DNA of 64,000 bases, taken from Sagittula sp. P11 (GTDB lineage Bacteria > Pseudomonadota > Alphaproteobacteria > Rhodobacterales > Rhodobacteraceae). Of this stretch, positions 30,534 through 39,563 are shown one piece after another. The notes under the pieces were generated by a model that ran no database searches, had not been told where the DNA came from, and saw nothing but the letters and a program-made list of their open reading frames with translations. The DNA lies in NCBI RefSeq assembly GCF_002814095.1, contig NZ_CP021913.1, positions 2,948,001 through 3,012,000 of the forward strand, written 5' to 3'. Both the position numbers and the translations under genes were made by a program. Position 1 is the first letter of the stretch, and each line of letters begins with the position of its first letter.

Positions 30534-31001
30534 ATGGCGGACCATCACGGCGATGCGCAGCGGCCCGGAGAGCTGCGGGTCGATCTGCCGCCTGCGGAGG
30601 ACGCGGGCCTGCGGTTCATCGGGGTCCTGCGCACCCCCTTCACCGACCGCAGCCTCTGTCCCCATCAGGGCGACATGGAGGCGGGGCCGGAGTGTTTCGT
30701 CGACCTCCATGCGCCCTACGTGCCCGCGCTTGACGGCATCGAGGCGCAGGACCACCTGCAACTGCTCTACTGGCTGCACGAGGCGCGGCGCGACCTGCTG
30801 ACCCAGCAGCGGCGGGGCGAGGGCGCGCCGCGCGGCACCTTCACCCTGCGGTCCCCGCTGCGGCCGAACCCGCTGGGCGTCTCCTCCGTGCGGCTGTTGC
30901 GGCGCGAGGGGGCGCGGCTGGTGGTGCGCGGGCTGGACTGTCTCGACGGCACGCCGCTGCTGGACATCAAGCCGATCCGCTGCGGCAAGGAACCCCGTTA
31001 G
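30534..31001 (+). CDS. trmO: tRNA (t6A37) N6-methyltransferase TrmO (TsaA/VirR-like)
   Basis: This 155-residue protein belongs to the TsaA/UPF0066 family, SAM-dependent enzymes that methylate t6A37 of threonine tRNAs. Motifs are FIGVLRTPFTDRSLCPHQGD, the acidic LDGIEAQDHLQLLYWLHEAR, and TFTLRSPLRPNPLGVSSVRL followed by LDCLDGTPLLDIKPI. The RSPxRPNPLG loop is the cofactor-binding hallmark. Ribosome site GGAGGTGAGG precedes ATG 30534; the upstream in-frame extension is not coding. Activity on tRNA is known for E. coli TrmO and inferred here. Confidence 0.85.
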   Translation: MADHHGDAQRPGELRVDLPPAEDAGLRFIGVLRTPFTDRSLCPHQGDMEAGPECFVDLHAPYVPALDGIEAQDHLQLLYWLHEARRDLLTQQRRGEGAPRGTFTLRSPLRPNPLGVSSVRLLRREGARLVVRGLDCLDGTPLLDIKPIRCGKEPR

Positions 31002-31182
31002 GCGGAGGTGGCTTCCAGGGGCGTTGGCAGGGAAGCTGAACCCGTTCCCCTGGGCCCGGACCGACCGGGCCGGTGCGGCATACGGCGATGGGCCGATGTA
31101 TCGCCGGGGAAGGGTTGTCTTCGCTGTTGCGTGGCGGTTTTGTACATGCGGCGGATGCGGAAACCACCTCCGCCGTCGCTGC

Positions 31183-33837
31183 TCAGGCGCGGGCGGAGGG
31201 CTCCAGTCCCTCGGCGCAGAGCGCGGCGCGGGTGTCGCGCCACAAGGTCCGGAGCGCGGCCGCGTCAGCGGCGAGGGCCGTCCTGTCGTCGGCGCGGGCG
31301 TGGCGTTCGAAGGTGCGCAGCGCGTCGGCCATAGGCAGCGCCCCGAACACGCCGGAGGACCCGGCGAGGCGGTGCGCCTCGGCGCCCAGGTCCCGTACGG
31401 CGGCGGTGTCGATCCCGGCCATGCCGTCGATGGGCAGGTCGGACAGGAAGGCCTCCACCTCATGGGCGAAGGTGCGGAGCGAGGCGGTGAGCTTGTCCTC
31501 TGGCAGTTCCTCGCGCAGTTCGTCGAGGTGAACGCGGTCGATCAGCTCGGGCCCCATGTCGGGAGGCGCCGCGTTGCGCGGACCCGTTGCCCCGGCAGAG
31601 GGGATGCCGTCCGCACGATCGGGCAGGGCGCCCGCCGCGAGCACGCTGGCCAGCGCCTGCCGCAGCGCGCGGGCGCTGATCGGCTTGGTCAGGACGGTGG
31701 CGATGCCCGCGTCATGGAAGGCGCGGACCTCCTCGGGCATGGCGTGGGCGGTGGTGGCGACGATGGGGGCCTTGGCACGGGCCCCGGCGGACTGCCGGAT
31801 CGCGCGGGAGGCCTGGATGCCGTCCATGCCGGGCATGGAGATGTCCATCAGGATCACGTCGAAATCGTGCGCCTGCGCAAGCCGCACGCCTTCGCGCCCG
31901 TCCGTCGCCTCCGTCACGCGGTGGCCGTCGCGCCGCAGCATGTGGCCCGCGACCTCGCGGTTGACGGCGTTGTCCTCCACCAGCAGCACATCGAGCGGCG
32001 GCAGGGCGGGCGCGGCAGGCGGAGGTTCTGCCACCTTGGGAGCGGTGCGCGGGGCATCGGCGGGAGGGGCAAGCGGCAGCCGCAGCCAGAAGACGGAACC
32101 GTCGCCCGGTTCGCTTTCCGCACCCAGTTCGCCCCCCAGCGCCGTGGCCAGCCGTTGCGAGATGCCGAGCCCCAGCCCGGTGCCGGCATTGCGCCGCCCG
32201 TAGCTGGAGTCGATGGTCACGAAGTCGTCGAAGATGCGTTCGAGGTCGTCCGGCTTGATTCCCACGCCGGTGTCGATCACCCGCAGCTCGCACTCGTCCA
32301 TGCCGGAATCGCAGTCCGCCTCGATGGTGATCTGGCCCCCGGCGGTGAACTTGATCGCGTTCGACACGAGGTTCAGCATGATCTGCCGCAGGCGGTCGGG
32401 GTCGGAGTAGGACTCGTGCAGGGCCGGGTTCAGCGGGCGCAGCGTCAGCAGGTTGCCCTGCGCGCGGGCACGGTCGGCCTGGCTTTCGACGATCTCCTCG
32501 AGCAGCGCCACGAGGTCGAAACGGGTCTTGCGCAGGGTCATCTTGCCCGCGTCCAGCCGCGAGATATCGAGCACCTCGTTGACATGGCGGAGGAGGATCT
32601 CGCTCGATTGCCGGATGATGCGCAGGTAGCGCTGGTCCTCTGCGGGCAGGCTGTCGGCCTCGAGGAGTTCCAGCGTGCCGAGGATGCCGTTCAGCGGCGT
32701 GCGCATCTCGTGGCTCATGACGGCCAGCAGCTCGGCCTTCTGCTTTTCGCCGGCGACGGCGCGGTCGCGGGCGCGGCGCAGGGCCTCGTCGCTGCGCATC
32801 CGGTCGGAAATGTCGCGCAGGAAGGCGACGAAGATCTCGCCCGCCGGGGCCTGCGCCTTGGCCAGCGACAGGTCGACGGGAAAGATCGTGCCGTCCTTGC
32901 GCCGTGCCTCGAGCTGGACGATGCCGCGGCCGATGACGCGCGGTTCGCCCTTGGCCAGGTAGCGCGTCATCCCCGAGTTGTGCATCTCGCGGAAGTGCGG
33001 CGGCACGATGAGCGAGGGCATGTCGGCGCCGATCGCCTCGGCCCGGGTGTAGCCGAAGACCCGTTCCGCGGCGCCGTTCCACTCGACGATCCGGTTCGAC
33101 CGGTTGACCGCGACCACGGCGTCGAGCGAGGTGGAGATGATCGTCTCCATCCGGCGCCGGGTCTCGAAGTTGGCCTGGGCCTCGCCTTCGCGCTGGCGGG
33201 CAAGGCGGAGAACGGCAGCGATCAGGACCAGCAGGAGGGCGACCAGAACCATGGTCGTCAGGCCGATGCTGAAGAGCGTGCGGCTGATCTCGATCCGGCG
33301 TTCGTCGCCGGTGCGGGCGAAGAAGGCGATGCCGCTGAGGGCGAGGCGGCGCAGTTCCGCGCGCACCGTTTCGGCCGCGTCGAGCAGGTCGGGCAGCGCG
33401 GCGCGGAGCACCTCGTCGGAGCCGTCGATGACCGGCACCCAGGCCTCGCGGAAGTCGAGCGCGGCCTGAATTTCGCTTCCGATGTCCTGCACGCGGCGCA
33501 GGTCCGCCAGCACCTGCGCGTTCTGCAGCGTCTCGATCCGGCTGTAGGCGATGTCGAAGCGCAGGCGCACCTCGTCCAGCGCGGCCGCGTCGTCGTCGGC
33601 GTCGGCGTGCAGGGCATTCACCGTCGCCAGTTCCAGCGCGATGATTTCCGTCTCGGCCTGCCCGAGGGTCCACTGGACGTTTTCGGAAGCGGAGTTGGCG
33701 AGATGGGTGAGCTGGTGGCGCACCTCGAGGCCCAGGACCCCGAGCACGGTGATCAGGCTCGCGATGACGAGGGCCGTGACGCCACGGCGCACCAGCGTGT
33801 TACGCGAGAATCTGAAAGGTGTCCGGCGGGTTTTCAC
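31183..33837 (-). CDS. Hybrid sensor histidine kinase (PAS-HisKA-HATPase-REC-Hpt)
   Basis: This 884-residue membrane kinase has TM1 at about 19-37, a periplasmic helical sensor of about 38-190 and TM2 at about 190-212. A PAS domain (about 228-345) is followed by the phosphoacceptor H376 in VMSHEMRTPLNG and the ATPase with RQIMLNLVSNAIKF, DTGVGI and GTGLGLGIS. The receiver has D665 (VILMDISMPG) and the Hpt has H822 (AEAHRLAGSSGVFG). This is a complete internal phosphorelay of the TorS/ArcB kind. It lies 28 bases downstream of a secreted molybdopterin-oxidoreductase-fold protein and is divergent, beyond it, from a NarL-type regulator, its likely output. The ligand is unknown. Confidence 0.92.
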   Translation of the reverse strand: MKTRRTPFRFSRNTLVRRGVTALVIASLITVLGVLGLEVRHQLTHLANSASENVQWTLGQAETEIIALELATVNALHADADDDAAALDEVRLRFDIAYSRIETLQNAQVLADLRRVQDIGSEIQAALDFREAWVPVIDGSDEVLRAALPDLLDAAETVRAELRRLALSGIAFFARTGDERRIEISRTLFSIGLTTMVLVALLLVLIAAVLRLARQREGEAQANFETRRRMETIISTSLDAVVAVNRSNRIVEWNGAAERVFGYTRAEAIGADMPSLIVPPHFREMHNSGMTRYLAKGEPRVIGRGIVQLEARRKDGTIFPVDLSLAKAQAPAGEIFVAFLRDISDRMRSDEALRRARDRAVAGEKQKAELLAVMSHEMRTPLNGILGTLELLEADSLPAEDQRYLRIIRQSSEILLRHVNEVLDISRLDAGKMTLRKTRFDLVALLEEIVESQADRARAQGNLLTLRPLNPALHESYSDPDRLRQIMLNLVSNAIKFTAGGQITIEADCDSGMDECELRVIDTGVGIKPDDLERIFDDFVTIDSSYGRRNAGTGLGLGISQRLATALGGELGAESEPGDGSVFWLRLPLAPPADAPRTAPKVAEPPPAAPALPPLDVLLVEDNAVNREVAGHMLRRDGHRVTEATDGREGVRLAQAHDFDVILMDISMPGMDGIQASRAIRQSAGARAKAPIVATTAHAMPEEVRAFHDAGIATVLTKPISARALRQALASVLAAGALPDRADGIPSAGATGPRNAAPPDMGPELIDRVHLDELREELPEDKLTASLRTFAHEVEAFLSDLPIDGMAGIDTAAVRDLGAEAHRLAGSSGVFGALPMADALRTFERHARADDRTALAADAAALRTLWRDTRAALCAEGLEPSARA

Positions 33838-33865
33838 GCCACGCCCCTAGCAGAGCCGGGGCATG

Positions 33866-34384
33866 TCAGGGAAGGACTTCGAGCGTATCAAGTTGCCAGA
33901 TACTGCGCGCATGGTAGGTTTCGGCCCGGAAACGCTGGTCGCTGTCGTAGGGGAAGATGATCCACAGCGGACCTTTCTCGCGGATCGACATCGGCTCTCC
34001 GTTGCGGTCGAGCGCGAGGATCGCGGCGTCTTCGGTGACGTCGGAGAAGGGGAGTTCGATGGCGTAGTCGTTGATCGCAACGGCACGGATCGTGCCTTCC
34101 TCGATCCCGAGCCTGTCGGCCACGGCCTTGAGCGGCGGGCCCGCAAAGACCTGCGTGCCTTCCGTCCAGATGGTCGAGGTCTCGATCTCGCGCATGCCGA
34201 GGTCTTCGAGCATCTTGCGGTCGAACTCGGCCCGGCCGGGCGCATTCGTGACGGCGAGGTCGCCGACGACGGTCAGCAGCACGGGTCCTTCAGGCTGCGG
34301 CAGGTCCTGAGCGTACCCGGCTGTGCCCATGGCAACGATGGCCAGGAATATCCTGACGATGCCGACAATACGCTTTCCGAGCAC
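33866..34384 (-). CDS. Secreted molybdopterin-oxidoreductase-fold protein, no cysteine
   Basis: This 172-residue exported protein starts at GTG 34384 (GGAGG five bases upstream); its signal peptide is VRIFLAIVAMGTAGYAQ. The fold pattern (GPVLLTVVGDLAVTNAP, then GTQVFAGPPLKAVADRLGIE, VAINDYAIELPFSDV, GPLWIIFPYD) is that of the sulfite-oxidase-type molybdopterin-binding domain. The mature protein has no cysteine at all, so the usual Mo ligand is missing. It is co-directional with the hybrid kinase and probably acts as a periplasmic sensor or partner of it, not as an enzyme; this is inferred from missing ligand and neighbours. Confidence 0.75.
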   Translation of the reverse strand: MLGKRIVGIVRIFLAIVAMGTAGYAQDLPQPEGPVLLTVVGDLAVTNAPGRAEFDRKMLEDLGMREIETSTIWTEGTQVFAGPPLKAVADRLGIEEGTIRAVAINDYAIELPFSDVTEDAAILALDRNGEPMSIREKGPLWIIFPYDSDQRFRAETYHARSIWQLDTLEVLP

Positions 34385-34730
34385 TGCAACCTCCGATAAA
34401 GTGATCGTCGCATTTCTTTTCGTAAGGTAGAAGCTAGCCTTCAGACCGCTGGCGCACCACCGGCTGTTGGTATAAAGGGGGTGTTCATTCGTATATGTGG
34501 CGGGCGGTACGCCTGCCGGACACTCACAATTTCGCGACTTTTGCAGCCTTGAAGGGTTTTTTTGGTTCCGAGATTCGTTTCTACGATTGTTTCTGCGATT
34601 GACAGGTTCGTGTCGGGTAAATCGTGTCTTAAGTATATTAAGGCAAGACCGCAACACGGCTGACCTGACCTGAAGTGATGGAAAGGGGTGTCGCGTGTCC
34701 GCGCGGTGCCGAAGACGAAGGGAACGTGGT
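34385..34730. promoter_or_regulatory. Divergent control region, kinase operon and regulator
   Basis: This 346-base region is AT-richer than its surroundings and holds no credible gene. It separates the GTG of the secreted sensor-like gene (minus) from the response regulator (plus) and should carry both promoters. No specific operator was identified; a minus-strand ORF running through it is probably a chance extension. Confidence 0.5.
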
Positions 34731-35333
34731 ATGCGTATTCTGGTGGCCGACGATCATGACCTCGTGCGGGAAACGATCGCGGCATTCCTGGACGGGTCTG
34801 ACATCGAAGAGGTGCAGACGGTCGCAACGCTGGAGGAGGCGGTGAACGCGGCACGGACGTCCGGGACGTTCGATCTGGTCCTCCTCGACTACAACATGCC
34901 GGGCATGAACGGTCTGGAAGGGCTGGCGCGGATGCGCGATGCCAACGAGGGCCGCCCGGTGGCGATCCTGTCCGGCAGCGCCTCGCGCGATGTGGCGGAC
35001 GCGGCGTTGAAATCCGGTGCGCAGGGCTTCATCCCCAAGACCCTGTCGGCGCGGTCGCTGCTGACGGCGGCGCGGTTCATGGCGGCGGGCGAGATCTATG
35101 CCCCGATCGAATTCATGCAGAAGAACCCGGACGACGCGGGCGGCATGCTGACCCGGCGCGAGCTGGAAGTGCTGCGCGGCATCTGCGACGGCAAGGCCAA
35201 CAAGGAAATCGCCCGCGACCTCGACCTGCAGGAAGTCACCGTGAAGCTGCACGTCAAGACCCTGTCGCGGAAGCTGGAGGCGCGCAACCGGACCCACGCG
35301 GCCATGATCGCCCGGGACCGCGGGCTGGCCTGA
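34731..35333 (+). CDS. NarL/FixJ-type response regulator
   Basis: This 200-residue regulator has an N-terminal receiver domain (VADDHDLVRE, phosphoacceptor D53 in VLLDYNMPGMNG, conserved S in ILSGSASRDV, K in FIPKTLSARS). The C-terminal LuxR-type HTH shows LTRRELEVLRGICDGKANKE, then IARDLDLQEVTVKLHVKTLS. It likely takes phosphate from the Hpt of the divergent hybrid kinase. The start ATG 34731 was chosen over an upstream GTG because receiver domains begin MRILVADDH. A stem-loop at 35435-35454 lies downstream. Confidence 0.9.
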   Translation: MRILVADDHDLVRETIAAFLDGSDIEEVQTVATLEEAVNAARTSGTFDLVLLDYNMPGMNGLEGLARMRDANEGRPVAILSGSASRDVADAALKSGAQGFIPKTLSARSLLTAARFMAAGEIYAPIEFMQKNPDDAGGMLTRRELEVLRGICDGKANKEIARDLDLQEVTVKLHVKTLSRKLEARNRTHAAMIARDRGLA

Positions 35334-35434
35334 CGGGAATTTGCCTTTCTTGCAGGGGGTGATGCCCAGCGCCTGAAGGCGCGGGCACGGTATTTCCCAT
35401 CTCCTGCATTGGTGCCGCCTTCCGGCCGCCCCGA

Positions 35435-35454
35435 CTGAAACCTGACGGTTTCAG
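35435..35454. terminator. Stem-loop after the response regulator
   Basis: CTGAAACC-TGAC-GGTTTCAG forms an eight-base perfect stem between the convergent regulator and CHAT genes. There is no T-run, so termination is possible but weak evidence. Confidence 0.4.
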
Positions 35455-35528
35455 CGGCCCGCCCTCCAGCCCGCGCCCCGGGCAGAGGCCGCACGGGACG
35501 AAAGCGGTGCGGTGACGGTTGCCCCGGC

Positions 35529-38500
35529 TCAGATCGGATCGTTGGCGGCGCCGTAGTGGATGTAGTTCACCCATTCGCTGCTGTCGTGGACCTCGTGGAT
35601 GATCCGGCGTGCCTCTGTCAGGGCGGTGCCGATGGTCTGGGTCTGCACCTGTTCGTAGAACACCGACGAGAAGTTCACCGCCGTGTCGTCGTTCACCGGC
35701 CAGAAGGTGCCCACGATGTGGCGCACGCCTGCAAGCAGGAAGGCCTCGGCCAGGCCGGTGTTGCGCTCGGCGAAGTCCTGCGCGGTGGGCGGCCCGGCCT
35801 CGCTTGCCGCGCGCTTGCGCACCCGCAGAGATTCACAGGCGTTGAGGAAGACGAACCCCGGCACCTGCGCCATGTCGGCGATGTCGGTGCCGTGCAGCGT
35901 GTCCTCGCCCGCCAGGATCAGCCCGCTGCGCGCCCGGTCCGCCGGGTCGAAGAAGGCGTGCCCGGCATAGTGGAAGATGTCGTAGACGCGGCCCATGTCG
36001 TCCTGCCCGAGCGCCGCCTTGACCGCGGCGACCGTCGCCTCACCGCCCTCGCGGGTGTCGAGCCGCACGCCCGGGCGCGCGGCCAGGGTCGCCTCGATCC
36101 GCCGCGCCTCCTTGCGGGCGCCGGACAGGTCGCGCGTCGGATCGGCGACCATCAGGACGTTGACCGGCCGTCCGCGGCTGCGGCTGCGGATCGGGCGGCG
36201 CGCGGCGCGGCGGACGCCGCCCGAGGCCGGCAGGTACCAGCGGTTCAGCCCGCCCCGCAGCGCGACCGGCGCCTTGCCGAGGTGCAGCACCTCCCACGGG
36301 ATGCGCGAGGCCCATGTGTCGCAGACCAACTGCAGCCCGTATTCGAAGCTCTGCTCGGCCGCCATCCTTTCGCGGAAGGCCTGCGAGAGGACGAGCTTCT
36401 CGATGTCCTCCGCCACGCCGCGCAGCTTTTCCGCCGTCATCGCCTGCGACAGGGGCGCCGTGCGGGCATCCAGTTCGGACATCTGGAAGGTCATCTGCGA
36501 GGTGGCGAGCCGCGCCTCGCTGTTGCTGGAGCCGGGCACGTGGTGAAGCTGGAGGGTCACCACCGGATCGCGGTCCTCCTCCTTCACCTCGGCCTGGACG
36601 GTGAAGATCTCGGGCAGGTGCGGGCGCGGGGCCGGGGCGGCGCGGCGGCGGCGCACGGGCGCCGGTTTCTTCTGCACCACGATCTCGCAGTCCGACATGT
36701 TGAACCCGGCAAAGGTGCGGTTGAGCCCGTCGGCGATTTCCTCGTAGCGCTGAGGGTCGAATTCACAGAGCCTGATGCAGGAGAAGCTCTGGTCCTCGTC
36801 CCAGTCTTCCAGCGCCTCGAAGATCCCGGCAAAGAGTTCGCGGAAGATCTCGACCGGGGTGGGGCCGGAGCCCGCGCCCAGCAGCACACCGGCAAAGCTC
36901 GACACCTCGGAGATGCAGAGCGAGCGCATCATGTTGCGTCCGGCGATGCGCACCGCGGCGGTGATCGTCCCCTTTGCGCCGAAGGCGCCGAGGCCCACAA
37001 CGACCACATGCGAGGTGCGCAGGTGGTGGCGGGGGATCGGGATGAAGGTGACCTCCCCCTTGCGGCCGGTGATCTGGCCGTCGGCGATCTGGGCGGAGAG
37101 CATCCCGTCCAGTTCGAAATCCACCGCGCCGATGGCACCGCCGAGCGTTGTGACCCCTTCGAAGATACCGAGGACATAGGCGTCGGCGGGCACGTCGAGG
37201 ATGTCGGCGTTCATCACGTCGATGTTGATGCGCCGCAGGGCCTTTGTCTGGCGGGTGTAGACGTAGGTGGCGTCGTCGACCGGCGGCTGCGGCGGGGCGG
37301 CCTTTGCCGCGGCGGGCCGGAGGCTCTCGCGCTCGGCCTTGTCGATATCGGCGTCGGCGGAGAGGAAGCCTTCGAGCAGCGCCTGTTCGGAGAAGGCCGG
37401 GTCGTCGGGATCGGCGGTGCGGGGCAGGCCGCTGCGGGCGGCGCTGCGCATGGCCTTCTCGGGCTCTGCACGCAGGCTGGCCGTCAGGCTGCGGACCTGC
37501 GCCGGATCTTCGGCCAGGTCGGGCACGCGGCCGTTCAGCACCGCGTCGCAGGCGTCGATGGCGGCGCGCAGGTTGCAGAGCTGGCCGTGCGTGCCCTCGA
37601 TGTAGAAGCGGCGGTCGGCGCCGTCCATCTCGGCCAGGGTGCGGGGCACGGTGCCGTCGCCGTCGTCGTTGTGGTTGTAGAAGAGCTGGCCCTTGTCGAT
37701 GCGCACGTCGTGGACTGTGCGCCGTCCCAGGCCCACGATCTGGGTGAAGCGGTCGTCCGGCGGGGGAAGGTCGGCCTGTGCCTTGCCCGCGGCGGCGAGG
37801 ATCGCGGCGTCGGGGATCAGGCTGTCCTTCTTCGGCCAGAAACCCGCGTCGAACCATTGCTCGTCGCGCCGCGCGTCGGGGGAGGGCATCATCTGCAGGA
37901 GGCCGGGGAAGCGGTTGACGAGGGTCTCGACCAGCGCCTTCGGACCGATGCCGGTGCTGTCGAGCCGGGCGAGGAGGTGGATATTGTCGTTGAGGCCGCG
38001 CAGGGTCATGACCGGGGAATAGGACCCGAGGTTCGGCGTGCCCAGTGTGATCACCTTGCGGATCAGGCGGCGGTCGGCGTCGCGCGCGGCCAGCGCCCGC
38101 GCCACCAGCCCGCCCATGGAATGGCAGACCAGCGAGACCGGCTTTTCCACCGCTTCGATGGCGGGCCAGAGGTGGTCGGCGGTGGTGGCCACGTCCTCGC
38201 GCCAGTCGAAGGGCAGGAACTGCACGTCGTGCCCCTTGATGATCAGCCGCAGCCGCATCCGCTGGTAGGCGAAGAGGAACACGCCGGAAGCGGTGACGCG
38301 GAAGGTGTCGGAGGGATAGGCCAGTTCGGTGACGCGTCCCCTGAAGAGGTTCAGGACGGACAGCCAGATTTCGTCGCTGCGGCCGCCGTCGATGACCGAG
38401 AGCCTGGAGCCCATGATGCCGGGCAGGATGAAGACGTGACCGGCGGCGGCGCTGCGCCGGGCCTTGGCCTCCTGCGCCATGCGGGCGAGGTCGTGCAGTT

Positions 38501-38612
38501 CCTCGTAGAGGGCGTCGCCGAATTCGGCGCGGAGTTCGTTCTCTGCCATGCCCGAGGCCAGCATGGCATCCATGTCTTCCGCCGACATCTGCGGATCGGT
38601 GAGGCTGGCCAT
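35529..38612 (-). CDS. Lipase / M17-N-like / CHAT caspase-like protease fusion
   Basis: This 1027-residue multidomain protein begins with an alpha/beta hydrolase of LCAT/lipase type (about 58-360). It has FILPGIMGSRL, S165 (LVCHSMGGLV), D319 (DDGDGTVP) and H342 (EGTHGQL), a complete triad. Then, at about 445-650, comes a domain with INIDVMNADILDVPADAYVL, GIFEGVTTLGGAIGAVDFEL and VVVVGLGAFGA, resembling the N-terminal macro-like domain of leucine aminopeptidases. Residues about 740-1027 are a CHAT protease with H885 (FHYAGHAFFD) and C926 (VFLNACESL). Both active sites are intact. No signal peptide is present. It stands alone on its strand. CHAT proteins often act in cell-death or defence pathways; the substrate here is unknown. 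Confidence 0.85.
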   Translation of the reverse strand: MASLTDPQMSAEDMDAMLASGMAENELRAEFGDALYEELHDLARMAQEAKARRSAAAGHVFILPGIMGSRLSVIDGGRSDEIWLSVLNLFRGRVTELAYPSDTFRVTASGVFLFAYQRMRLRLIIKGHDVQFLPFDWREDVATTADHLWPAIEAVEKPVSLVCHSMGGLVARALAARDADRRLIRKVITLGTPNLGSYSPVMTLRGLNDNIHLLARLDSTGIGPKALVETLVNRFPGLLQMMPSPDARRDEQWFDAGFWPKKDSLIPDAAILAAAGKAQADLPPPDDRFTQIVGLGRRTVHDVRIDKGQLFYNHNDDGDGTVPRTLAEMDGADRRFYIEGTHGQLCNLRAAIDACDAVLNGRVPDLAEDPAQVRSLTASLRAEPEKAMRSAARSGLPRTADPDDPAFSEQALLEGFLSADADIDKAERESLRPAAAKAAPPQPPVDDATYVYTRQTKALRRINIDVMNADILDVPADAYVLGIFEGVTTLGGAIGAVDFELDGMLSAQIADGQITGRKGEVTFIPIPRHHLRTSHVVVVGLGAFGAKGTITAAVRIAGRNMMRSLCISEVSSFAGVLLGAGSGPTPVEIFRELFAGIFEALEDWDEDQSFSCIRLCEFDPQRYEEIADGLNRTFAGFNMSDCEIVVQKKPAPVRRRRAAPAPRPHLPEIFTVQAEVKEEDRDPVVTLQLHHVPGSSNSEARLATSQMTFQMSELDARTAPLSQAMTAEKLRGVAEDIEKLVLSQAFRERMAAEQSFEYGLQLVCDTWASRIPWEVLHLGKAPVALRGGLNRWYLPASGGVRRAARRPIRSRSRGRPVNVLMVADPTRDLSGARKEARRIEATLAARPGVRLDTREGGEATVAAVKAALGQDDMGRVYDIFHYAGHAFFDPADRARSGLILAGEDTLHGTDIADMAQVPGFVFLNACESLRVRKRAASEAGPPTAQDFAERNTGLAEAFLLAGVRHIVGTFWPVNDDTAVNFSSVFYEQVQTQTIGTALTEARRIIHEVHDSSEWVNYIHYGAANDPI

Positions 38613-38690
38613 GGCAATATCCTGAACAAAGGAAGGGGCGCGAAATGCGGGACTGAATGGGGTTACTAGACCATAGGGCGAGTGTTCACG

Positions 38691-38930
38691 TCAACGATCC
38701 GCTTTGAGGGTAAGCCGGATCGGCCCGCGGGCGGTCACGGGATCGACCGGGGTGCCCTTCTGCGTGGCGATGAGTGGCAGGGTGGCGGCCAGGGCGCGGA
38801 CGCGCGGCATCAGCGGGCGCCAGTCGCCGGAGAGGGCGCGGGCCGCCTCCGACGGGCAGAAGCTGCGCGGGGCGCGGTCCCGGGCGAGGCGGAGGAGCGC
38901 GTGGGCTATGGCGTCGTCAGGCGGGTCCAT
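38691..38930 (-). CDS. DUF3253 small protein (79 aa)
   Basis: This 79-residue protein matches DUF3253. It shows LLRLARDRAPRSFCPSEAAR, then WRPLMPRVRALAATLPLIAT and QKGTPVDPVTARGPIRLTL. The fold looks like a small winged helix and the biochemical role is unknown. It overlaps the end of the phosphatase gene by 14 bases and follows it in one operon. Confidence 0.82.
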   Translation of the reverse strand: MDPPDDAIAHALLRLARDRAPRSFCPSEAARALSGDWRPLMPRVRALAATLPLIATQKGTPVDPVTARGPIRLTLKADR

Positions 38931-39408
38931 AGCGGCGGCGTTCGATGGTGACGGTCCCGTTGGCGTCGGCGCGGAGGATGGCGAGGTCGCCGTAGCCCAG
39001 CGGCGCGGGACCGGAGAGGCGGAGGTCTTCCCAGATGCGGGTCAGGTTGCCCTTGTTGCCGATCCAGATGACGGACCGGCCCTGAGCGCTTTGCACCAGC
39101 GCGGCGGTGGGCTGTTCCTGCGGGATGCGTTCGACCGGCAGGTCCAGCGCCCGGGCGAGCGGTGCTGCGGTTTCGAGGTTGCGGTCGATGCCGGGTGCGT
39201 GGATGCGGGTGACACGCAGGTCCTTGGTCGCCGCGACCAGCGCGCGGGCCCGGTCCCGGCCCTTGGCGCTCAGCAGGTCGAGCTTGTCCTGCCGGTCGGC
39301 GTGGCGGGTCAGGATCAGCGTGGAGTTCGGCGCGAGGGACAGGCCCTGCGGCGCAACGGTGCAGGCGGCGAGTGCGGGCAGCGACAGCAGGAAGGTGCGG
39401 CGGAACAT
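38917..39408 (-). CDS. Histidine phosphatase superfamily lipoprotein
   Basis: This 163-residue protein has a lipoprotein signal (LLSLPALAACT, lipobox Cys16). A branch of the histidine phosphatase fold follows, with the catalytic ILTRHADRQDKLDLLSAKG (RHA instead of RHG) and a second block RIHAPGIDRNLETAAPLARA. The C-terminal VIWIGNKGNLTRIWEDL holds no obvious second catalytic His (usually GHG), so activity is uncertain. It is probably a periplasmic or outer-membrane-anchored phosphatase-like protein. It overlaps the DUF3253 gene downstream. Confidence 0.75.
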   Translation of the reverse strand: MFRRTFLLSLPALAACTVAPQGLSLAPNSTLILTRHADRQDKLDLLSAKGRDRARALVAATKDLRVTRIHAPGIDRNLETAAPLARALDLPVERIPQEQPTAALVQSAQGRSVIWIGNKGNLTRIWEDLRLSGPAPLGYGDLAILRADANGTVTIERRRYGPA

Positions 39409-39527
39409 CTGGCCTCCGGAGAAAGTCTCCGGATGATACTGGCAAAAGGGTGACGTTAGGGCAAGGTTTGTGGGCGCGGGGCGCCTGTGACGGGCCGGTC
39501 AGGCGGCTGGCGGTGGCGCTGAAAGAA

Positions 39528-39557
39528 GAACGCCCCGGCGCGTGGGCCGGGGCGTTC
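39528..39557 (-). terminator. Rho-independent terminator of ileS
   Basis: Perfect 11-base stem GAACGCCCCGG / CCGGGGCGTTC with an eight-base loop lies just after the ileS stop at 39564. On the minus strand it is followed by TTCTTCTTTC. Confidence 0.8.
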
Positions 39558-39563
39558 GGGTGT

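Noticed and set aside
31024-33960. 978-codon + strand ORF antisense to the hybrid kinase
   Set aside because: The minus-strand kinase has every expected motif; the + frame has none.
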